From: Epichloe hybrida
Taxonomy: Eukaryota; Ascomycota; Sordariomycetes; Hypocreales; Clavicipitaceae
DNA: 64,000 nucleotides
NCBI GenBank assembly: GCA_019022495.1
Contig: JAFEKR010000015.1
Location: 62,001-126,000, forward strand
Direction: 5' to 3'
Positions 57,065 to 64,000 of this stretch are shown piece after piece. The notes under the pieces were generated by a model that saw only the letters and a program-made list of their open reading frames with translations, made no database searches and was not told where the DNA came from. The translations under genes were made by a program, and so were the position numbers. Positions within the stretch are counted from its first letter, which is position 1. Every line of letters begins with the position of its first letter.

Positions 57065-58115
57065 ATGCCGCTCAAAAGAAAGTTTGCTGACGTTGACGTA
57101 AACCCTGGCCCAGCTGTCCCCCCATCGCTCCCTCCATCCGTCGAAGAGGCGTATCGTCGCAAGTGTGTGCAACTGAAGAACCGGACAAACGAGGTCGAGG
57201 ATGCGAACGATGCGGCGAGGTTGCGCCTCGCGAGGATCAAGCGACAAGTCGAGAAGCTCCGGGTAGAGAGGGCGTTCCTGCTAGAGCAGCTTTCCAAACG
57301 CACCAGCGCCAATGTCGAGGATTCCGACGGCAGCCCAAGTCCACCACCAACGGTGAGTATCTCAGCTCCAACGGATGGTCATCGCAAGGGCATTCTAGAC
57401 CAGGCTTGGCGAGTGGTGCTTCGTAGAGGAAGCAACAAATCCATGGACTAGCAGAATTCCCCATGCGTCGCTGCCCCCCCCGTTGACGCTTGACTTCTAA
57501 CTTGGTTTCCAGCCCAAGGATAAGCCATTGCGCATCAAGCGAGGACACAGAAAGTCTACCCTATTGGATATCGATGGCAAGGCCACATCGAATAGCTCCT
57601 TCAAAGAACCTGCGTCACCATCAGAATCTCAAGCCAAAGGCGAAGCTGCTGATGGATCCCCCACCAACGGTGTTAGAAAATCTTCGAAGACGCCCAAAAG
57701 CGCCTTCGCGCTGTATTGTACTGAGACCCGACCCATCTTCGAAGAGAGGAACAAGGACGATGATGGTGACGGCGGCGATGTCGACATTGATGAGGACCTG
57801 GCTCGTGCATGGGAGGATCTCCCCGCGGCCGAAAGGGAGGAGTTCCAGATCAAGTTTGAGGAAGTTACCAAGAAAGCCGAGGAGGACAAGGACGACGAAA
57901 TTGATATCGACAATGATGACGACAAAGACAAGGACGACAAAGAAGGTGCCGATGAAGACACTCCTGACAAGGAGAGCAGATCCCGCGATAAGGCAGATAC
58001 ACAAGACGAGGATGTCGAGATGGCGAATTACGATACGGAGGACCAGGACCAGGACCAGGACCAGGATCAGGATCAAGACGAGGAGACGCAGATGGACAAG
58101 GATGGCGACGACTAG
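57065..58115 (+). CDS. HMG-box protein, Nhp10-like INO80-complex subunit
   Basis: Exon 1 is 57065-57352 (96 codons) and exon 2 is 57513-58115, giving 296 residues; the 160-nt intron (GTGAGT ... CAG) is in phase 0. Exon 1 has a basic start (MPLKRKFADVDVNPGP) and a coiled segment (EEAYRRKCVQLKNRTNEVED, RLARIKRQVEKLRVERAFLL). Exon 2 has an HMG-box-like region near 150-215: TPKSAFALYCTETRPIFEE, then LARAWEDLPAAEREEFQ, with an acidic insertion between helices. The tail is extremely acidic and includes a DQ dipeptide repeat near 275. Coil plus HMG box plus acidic tail is the layout of fungal Nhp10, which helps INO80 bind nucleosomes and DNA ends. The family call is from motif memory. Confidence 0.83.
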
Positions 58116-58550
58116 ACTCGGTTGGAAGAGATGTAACAAGATACAGGGAGGGGGCAACTGACAACCAGCAATGCAAGGAGTTTTGTTTTCAAATTTCTTC
58201 CCCTTTCTATTTCTTTAAACTTGGCCTGTTTGTAATCTGGTCTGTCCCGCAACTTCTCCAAAAAAAAAACAGTAGGCGTTACCGCATTTACCATGGGATA
58301 TTATTAGTCACGGAATCATATGAAAAGTACACTTAAGTTTACACAAGTTTACACACGTCCAAAAGACTGTTTCCCCATTTGCGCCATCTAGTAAGGGGGA
58401 TCCATGTAGTAGTGTCTAATCGGGACGAGGCAGTGAGCTGTCCTTGGCACACTGTATCCATATCCTATTCTTGGACGACGCTTTTGCCTTTGAATGTAAT
58501 TGGTCCATAACTCCAAGATGCTAAATCGCCATGTAAAAATAACGGCATAT
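58116..58550. other. Convergent 3' intergenic region
   Basis: 3' flanks of the Nhp10-like gene (+) and the Rmd1-like gene (-). No gene seen. Confidence 0.5.
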
Positions 58551-60354
58551 TCAAATTGGGAAAAAGAAAGACGTGCCTATCCCATTGCCATTGGGACGAA
58601 ATGCGACGGCATACTTGGCAATATATTGTTTTACATCTCGCCGGCCCACAGATCCACAGCAATGTTGATACATGCGACCAAGATTTCCATGGCAATTAGT
58701 ACGATAACTGTCATGTGTTAACGTGGTGTCCCATAGAGGCCGAGGGGGAGAAACATACCAATCCATTCTAGTTTTTCGCCATGGCCATGACTCAACTGGT
58801 CTTTCAAAACGGCTAACAAATCCGCAATTACATCTAGACGCTCGTTGAGCAGGCCCACACGCTGATCCATCTCGAGATAACTCCGTACGGCTTGGTACAC
58901 GGGTTCGAGCTGGGGCTCCACCCAGAATAGTTCGGGAGTGTCGAGGACAGACCCGTTGAGGTGGATGGCTATGCGAAGGATGAAGAGGTCGCCGATCTGC
59001 ATGTTGATTTGTTTTCGGGACAAGTTGATTTTGCCCGTCAGGGCAATATGTGCGGGTATGTCTTTGCAGGTTTCGACAGTCGTGGCAATGAGTTCCTCGT
59101 AGAGGGACGTCTGATACCCAGAGTAAGCAGGTTGTTTGAGGAATGGAGAGAGGGATAGGGATGGTGGAAGGAGGCGTGTGTGATTAAGAGAGCTTTTCAA
59201 TCTTTCATTCTTTTCCTTACCTTGACGCTTTGGGCGAGGGCGTGGGAGATGGCGAGCTTAATCATGTAGTTGTTCTTGTCTCGCAATGTAATGAAGTCGT
59301 TGTATATACGGGCCTGGTATTCGCGCGTGTAGTAAAAGTTGAAAAGTTCCGTCTCTATATCATCTGGCGCTAGCTTTTCTAATTCGAATCTGGCAATCTC
59401 CTTGAGGAACTTGGCCTCTTGTGCTTCCGTCATGCCCCATATGACCACGACGCCATAGTCGAAGAGAAACACTTCTGGGGTGTGAACCTGGGTATCAAAA
59501 TCTAGTGTGTTCCCAGCCGCCGGTGCATCCTCGGTGGCACTGGGTCCTAGCAGGGTCTCATCGCCCATGTGAGACGGGTCGGGAAAGTCGCCCGTGGAAA
59601 ATGCATCCCCATATCCAGAATCAAGTCTGTTATTTTCTAGGCTGAGTGTCTGGTGGCGGCGTGCTTCTTCTTCCATGGACTCGCCGCCTGTTGAGTGGCG
59701 GCGTTCGTAGCTGCTGACAGGATCATGTTGTATCCTGCTTGGTTTACTGTATGAATATGGGGTGTAGATGCACTCGTCAATCAATTTGGGATTGGCGCCG
59801 CGTGTCTTGCCTCGTCCTTTGAGGAAGCGCATCAAGGAGTCCATCTGGTACTTGCCGGCGGTGCAGTAGGCAGTGACACGAGGAAGACGACCGCGATCTC
59901 CCTTGCCTAGACGAGCGGCGTCTCTTCTCGCAGTCGGATCTTTAATTCGGGTATACTGCGAGTAGACGTCACGCCCGCTTTCTTCGTCTTCGCCATCTTC
60001 GATATCCGGGTTGGGCAGCAACTTGAGCTTCTCCGTCTTCTTGGTACTTCTCTGAGGTCCAATCTTGGGTCCTAGATGGGGCTGCACGAGTGCCGGAGCA
60101 CTGCCATGGCTGTTTCGTCTCTTGAGCTTGTTGTTCAATGCTGTGAGCACTGGGCCTCCAGTGCGGGCCGTCCCAGCTGGTAAGCTGCCATCAGGAGAAT
60201 GGCTGCTTTGAGACAAGTACGACTCGGGCTCAAAGGTCCTTGTGACAGGGTCGGGGCTGAATGTGACTGTTCTCGTCGTCCGCGGCCGGGACTCTTCGCC
60301 ATCGGGGTTGGATGGAATCAAAGGCGTATTCTCGCTGATGACTTGAGGTTCCAT
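58551..60354 (-). CDS. Rmd1/DUF155-family protein with an apparent frameshift in the last exon
   Basis: Exon 1 is 60354-59221 (378 codons), exon 2 is 59110-58759 and exon 3 starts at 58708. The Ser-rich N-terminus is followed by RVTAYCTAGKYQMDSLMRFL, then EVFLFDYGVVVIWGMTEAQE, NFYYTREYQARIYNDFITL, KNNYMIKLAISHALAQSVK-TSLYEELIATTVE, and LEMDQRVGLLNERLDVI, all DUF155 features. After SHGHGEKLEWI the third exon starts the C-terminal membrane helix (VIVLIAMEI) and then changes frame at three T (58682-58680). One T fewer would give a hydrophobic continuation ending at a stop at 58631; as written, the frame runs on to a stop at 58551 with unrelated polar residues. Relatives in yeast and mammals are membrane proteins linked to meiotic division or mitochondrial translation; the role here is unknown. 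Confidence 0.85.
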
Positions 60355-61008
60355 GATGCAGATTCAGGCGGAATTGAGGAGACGGGAGATGCTGAATATG
60401 GCGAGAAGGAGTAGTAGCAGTAATACGAGTATCCGCAATAGGTATACTCGGGATGGAGGCGTTGCAACGACCGAGTGCAGTGGTGACGACCCGCGGCTGG
60501 CGCTGGTTTGGCAGCTTTTAGTCGCACGGCCGGGTTGATGGTGATGGGTTGACAAGACGCCAGCGCGTCATGCCAAAGCAGCCGACAAGTAGTGCGGTTC
60601 GAATGCGTCGAGTCGACGCAATGGGATGAGGGAATCTGCGTGGTGTCCGTCTCTGTATGTATGAGAGAGAACCGTGTTGGACTCGAGAGACGACGTCGTC
60701 ATTGGATTTTTTTGAAGCAAAGCAAAGTCGGAGTCAATTCGGCCAGGGGAGGAAGTTTAGGCGGGGCGGCTCCATCCATCCACCCCATCGACGCCATCGT
60801 GCAGCCTCCACCTGCTCCTATTTGTTGACACGCACGAACATGGATTTGCATCGACGCAGAGTCAGACACCTTCCTGATGAACACCTCCGGCCGCCGAGAC
60901 CCGGCAATCGGACCAGATGTCATCTGGTCATCCCGAAGGCCCTTGTTGACTTCCGTATCAACCCTCTGAATCCTGATAACAGTCTGTAGCCAACGCCACA
61001 CAAATGGA
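60355..61008. promoter_or_regulatory. Divergent promoter region of the Rmd1-like and PaiB-like genes
   Basis: 654 bp between start codons. No coding region supported. Confidence 0.5.
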
Positions 61009-61779
61009 ATGTATCTTCGACCTGATCATGCCGAGTCGAGGCTCTCCATCCTCCGAGACCTCATCCGCACATATCCCCTCGGCGTGCTGACAACCGCCAT
61101 CCATTCTGATTCCCGACCCTTCATCCAGGCCACTCACCTCCCCTGCATCTTGGACATCAAGGATGAATCCAGTGAATCTGAACTGGGTGTTCTCCGCGGC
61201 CACCTGGCCCGCCAAAATCCCCACGGCAAAACCATGATTGACGCTGTGACTGCCCGCGGTGACGGTTCCAACGACGTCCTCGAACAAGAAGTCATGGTTC
61301 TCTTTACTGCCGCCCCAGCACACTACGTGACGCCCAGGTTCTACACGGAAACCAAGCCCTCCACCGGCAAAGTCGTGCCCACTTGGAATTACGCCGCTGC
61401 GCAGGTCTACGGCAAGGCCAAGATTTACTTCGATTCCAAGTCGGACGAGACGTCAGACTTTCTGGAACGCCAGACCACGGATTTGACAAACCATGCCGAG
61501 ACGTCCATCATGGGCTACACGGGCGATAATGGACGGCCGCGACAGTGGGGCGTGACGGGCGCGCCGGAGCGGTATGTCGACATTCTGAAGAAGAACATTA
61601 TTGGTATCGAGATTGAGATTACCAAGCTGGAGGGCAAGTTCAAGTTGAGCCAGGAGATGAGTGAGGGTGATCGCGATGGTGTTGTGGAAGGGTTTGCCAG
61701 TTTAGGTACAGATGTGGGCAGGGCTGTCTCAACGATTGTCCAGGAGAGAAGTGAAATGAGGGAGGCTGCGAAGCGATAA
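61009..61779 (+). CDS. PaiB-like FMN-binding protein
   Basis: Intronless, 256 residues. The start MYLRPDHAESRLSILRDLI and RTYPLGVLTTAIHSDSRPFIQATHLP are typical of the PaiB/FMN-binding split-barrel family. Further motifs are LRGHLARQNPHGK, EVMVLFTAAPAHYVTPRFY, and the VVPTWNYAAAQVYGKAKI block, followed by IGIEIEITKLEGKFKLSQ near 200. An ATG in another frame lies 5 nt upstream of the chosen one. Bacterial PaiB represses protease and sporulation genes; fungal members are usually annotated as transcriptional regulators, but a DNA-binding part is not visible and a flavin-dependent redox role is equally possible. The gene is convergent with the saccharopine-dehydrogenase-like gene, 256 bp apart. 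Confidence 0.9.
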   Translation: MYLRPDHAESRLSILRDLIRTYPLGVLTTAIHSDSRPFIQATHLPCILDIKDESSESELGVLRGHLARQNPHGKTMIDAVTARGDGSNDVLEQEVMVLFTAAPAHYVTPRFYTETKPSTGKVVPTWNYAAAQVYGKAKIYFDSKSDETSDFLERQTTDLTNHAETSIMGYTGDNGRPRQWGVTGAPERYVDILKKNIIGIEIEITKLEGKFKLSQEMSEGDRDGVVEGFASLGTDVGRAVSTIVQERSEMREAAKR

Positions 61780-62035
61780 GGTCACTTGCAAATAGACCAT
61801 GAGGAAAGCTGCAATTTCGCTTGCCTGCCTCGCTTACGTGCTACCTCTTATACCTTGTTCGTGGACACGACGAAACCGAGTATGACGCGACAACGATATT
61901 GGATCCATGTCGTCCTGGAAGTGCCGTCAACCAATAGCGTTTTATTGTGCAGCTTCGATGGCACACTGCTGAGAATGACGGCTGAGCACTAGAATGTTAC
62001 ATCGTCACATAATATACTTGACCTGCAGCACCAGC

Positions 62036-62251
62036 TCAGCCCTCAATCGTCTTTACATCAATCTTGAAACCCGCTCCGTGCAGACGATTCACGTAGCTCT
62101 GACCCAAGCACGCCGGCGTATACGAACCACCATCTAACTCGAGATCTTCCTCTAAAATGGTCACAGCACCCTGTGCGAGAAGCGCGCCCGTGACTGGCTA
62201 CCAGTTAGTGTCTCTTTCCAATCTTGTGTAACAACGTGTGTGTGTGTGTGT

Positions 62252-62284
<33 letters not shown>

Positions 62285-63644
62285 GGAAATTGTGGGGTTC
62301 ACACTCACGCGCATACAAGCTTCCGTGAAACCAAGCACGACAGAAGGCCTGCTTCCCAGCTGGATTGCTGTCTATATCTGGCGTCGCTGTTCCACGATAC
62401 TCTACCTCTTCTCTGGCCATGTCCTCCCTGCTGACGCCCTCTCCTGGCTGATAGACAAATCTCTTGACCAGACTCCTCAATGGTGGAACAAACACCAGAA
62501 GCAGACCACCGATGGCCAGGGCGAAATGAACGGCGATGCCATGCAGCCAATTTCGTGCTTTGAAGTATTCCGCCCATGTAAACCTTGGTCCATAGAACTC
62601 ACTCTTTCGGCTGGGGATCTCGTGCAAAAGGCCCCAGGTTCTCGTGACTACAGCTTGGTCTGTCTTGCCCGCGAGAGAAGTGGTTACGATTCCCAAGTTG
62701 GGCAGTGATGTCACGCCCAGAAGCCCTTGAAGCCAGGACTTTCGCGGCCTTGCTCCCGAGGCATGGGGGATCGGGGACGTCGCGTACGGCGTGGTTGCTT
62801 CCATCACCTCCTTCAACGTGAAGTGTTCAAAGTGAACCAGGACGGTGGCCAGGGTGCCTCCAGAGGGCTTGGAGCTGTTTCAAGTCAGACACGAAAACAC
62901 ATATTATACCTGCTCGGCTTAAAAGTTGCAACGTACGTGAGCTTGTGGATGGTGACAACGGCGTCCTTGGTCGCGGCCTTAAGGTCCTTGCGCAAGTGTT
63001 GCGCCATGGACCATGTCACCAAATCGGGAGGTGCGGACTCGATGCCCGTTTGAGGCAGCATTATGGCGCCTGTCTTCCTTGCGGTAGCTTCATACTTCTT
63101 GATCATGCGGGCAACCCATGGGACCTCGCCAGTGCAATCGAGATAATGTGTGCCTGTTTCGGCACAAAGCTTGAAGATGGGCTCGCCGTACAGACAGTAC
63201 GGCCCAACAGTGGTGATGATGACAAACGCTTTCTCGACAACAGCCTTCAGCTCCACCTCGTCATTTACATTGGCGAGCTCGACGCCTGCACGAACTATCA
63301 GCAGCTAGTTCCCAAGTTGAGTTGATCGTGTCTGGAGTTTCCTGAATCTAACTGTTAAATCGAGCATCGCAGACTTACTGGGTGGCAGTCTGTCAGGATT
63401 CAGTTTCTGGCATTCCGCAATTACATTTTGGAGCTTTGACTCTGAACGTCCTGCAACAGCCCATTTCAGATTCGTGGGTAGATGTGTGGCGATGTGCTCC
63501 GCCGTCAATTGCCCAGTGTAACCTGTAGAGCATAGCTGTCAGCATGGTTTTCAGACTCAATGTTGGGGCAGAGGCGAGACTCAACGTACCTGTGGCTCCA
63601 AAGAGAATCAAGTCATAGTGGCGCCCATGATTTTTTACGGCCAT
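62036..63644 (-). CDS. Saccharopine-dehydrogenase-like oxidoreductase (SCCPDH family)
   Basis: Five exons: 63644-63590, 63522-63379, 63294-62937, 62874-62309, 62193-62036; phases fit and give 426 residues, the usual length. A Rossmann fold starts YDLILFGAT-GYTGQLTAEHI, then LKWAVAGRSESKLQNVI, AFVIITTVGPYCLYGEPIFK and THYLDCTGEVPWVARMI. The latter half has SKPSGGTLATVL, KARNWLHGIAVHFALAIGGLLLVFV (a probable membrane segment near 295) and a C-terminus GGSYTPACLGQSYVNRL ending KTIEG. The family is not lysine-pathway saccharopine dehydrogenase; members sit on membranes or lipid droplets and their substrate is generally unknown. Intron 4 (62308-62194) holds a GT run and T28. Acceptor choice for exon 3 (TGATAG) is the least certain point. 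Confidence 0.9.
62236..62281. repeat. (GT)n followed by T28, inside an intron
   Basis: About eight GT dinucleotides, GG, then 28 T. It lies in the middle of intron 4 of the SCCPDH-like gene, as (A)28(CA)n on the coding strand. Confidence 0.93.
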
Positions 63645-64000
63645 TGATGCGTCACTGCGAAAAATAGCTTCCAGAGCCTCGGGTGCGCGTAAGTGAGTCT
63701 GGTGCTTTGAAGAAAGGTGATGTTTGTCCCCAGTCAGTCACAGGAAGTCGAGGATGAAGGGTGTTAAACAGAAAATCCCAACGATCAGGAATTAGAAGAT
63801 ATCATCGAGCAAAAATATAGTAACTATAGAAGAAGGATGAAGGTCACTCTTGTATGTTTAGTTACCTCGGCTGAGGCATTGCATCATTGCATCATTGCAT
63901 CAGTATGTAAGCACCCCACTAATCCCGATCAGGCTGTAACTGCGGGTCCACGGGAAGACTGAAGCTCCGGCGAGAAAATGTTATCAAGTAATGTATCATG
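63645..64000. other. Right-edge intergenic region
   Basis: Likely promoter of the SCCPDH-like gene, followed by GCATTGCATCATTGCATCA repeats at 63876-63902. No gene seen. Confidence 0.5.

Overview
The window looks like a contig from a filamentous ascomycete (Pezizomycotina). The protein families and intron style fit Sordariomycetes, perhaps Hypocreales; that finer placement is inference. About 18 protein genes are supported, on both strands. Their introns are mostly 50-210 nt, with GTRAGT-like donors, CTAAC/CTGAC branch sites and YAG acceptors. I found no tRNA, rRNA, CRISPR, bacterial operon or intact transposon. All exon boundaries were worked out by hand from reading frame, splice signals and remembered family sequences.

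Layout. 1-1511 (-): 3'-incomplete conserved protein of unknown function. 2120-2815 (-): broken MFS transporter. 3224-5017 (-): Rcm1/NSUN5 rRNA m5C methyltransferase. 5867-7790 (-): secreted DUF1996 + WSC protein. 10360-11046 (-): velvet-domain regulator, VelC-like. 14698-16013 (-): cysteine-containing, probably GPI-anchored surface protein. 18810-22914 (-): full-length ABC-B multidrug exporter. 25486-26454 (+): SARAF-like ER membrane protein. 27063-29759 (-): Bre1 E3 ligase. 30337-32223 (+): Bdp1 subunit of TFIIIB. 32879-34616 (-): Rad23. 35519-36922 (-): four-TM membrane protein. 40411-42421 (+): (6-4) photolyase/cryptochrome. 42501-43580 (-): mitochondrial TPR protein. 44031-44953 (+): Utp16/Bud21-type U3 snoRNP protein. 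49151-52930 (+): RING-PH-vWA protein with the architecture of yeast Ste5/Far1. 54156-56249 (-): CCT8. 57065-58115 (+): Nhp10-like HMG protein. 58551-60354 (-): Rmd1/DUF155 protein with an apparent frameshift in its last exon. 61009-61779 (+): PaiB-like FMN-binding protein. 62036-63644 (-): saccharopine-dehydrogenase-like oxidoreductase.

Two kinds of territory alternate. From about 25 to 36 kb and 49 to 64 kb genes are tightly packed housekeeping genes: chromatin (Bre1, Nhp10), Pol III transcription (Bdp1), DNA repair and proteasome shuttling (Rad23), ribosome biogenesis (Utp16; Rcm1 lies outside this block), protein folding (CCT8). From about 5 to 25 kb, and at 37-40 and 45-49 kb, gene-poor stretches of 2-4 kb are rich in short tandem repeats, long A/T runs and a recurrent 9-mer, TACGGAGTA/TACTCCGTA. 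The 5-23 kb part carries surface proteins, a velvet regulator and a drug exporter, which is more accessory in character, but I see no biosynthetic gene cluster.

The observations most worth following up are the Ste5/Far1-like scaffold, the dispersed 9-mer, a G-quadruplex motif upstream of the ABC exporter, a 33-bp minisatellite inside an intron, the Rmd1 frameshift, and the T9A28 tract just before the SARAF start codon. I found no clear-cut new multi-gene system.
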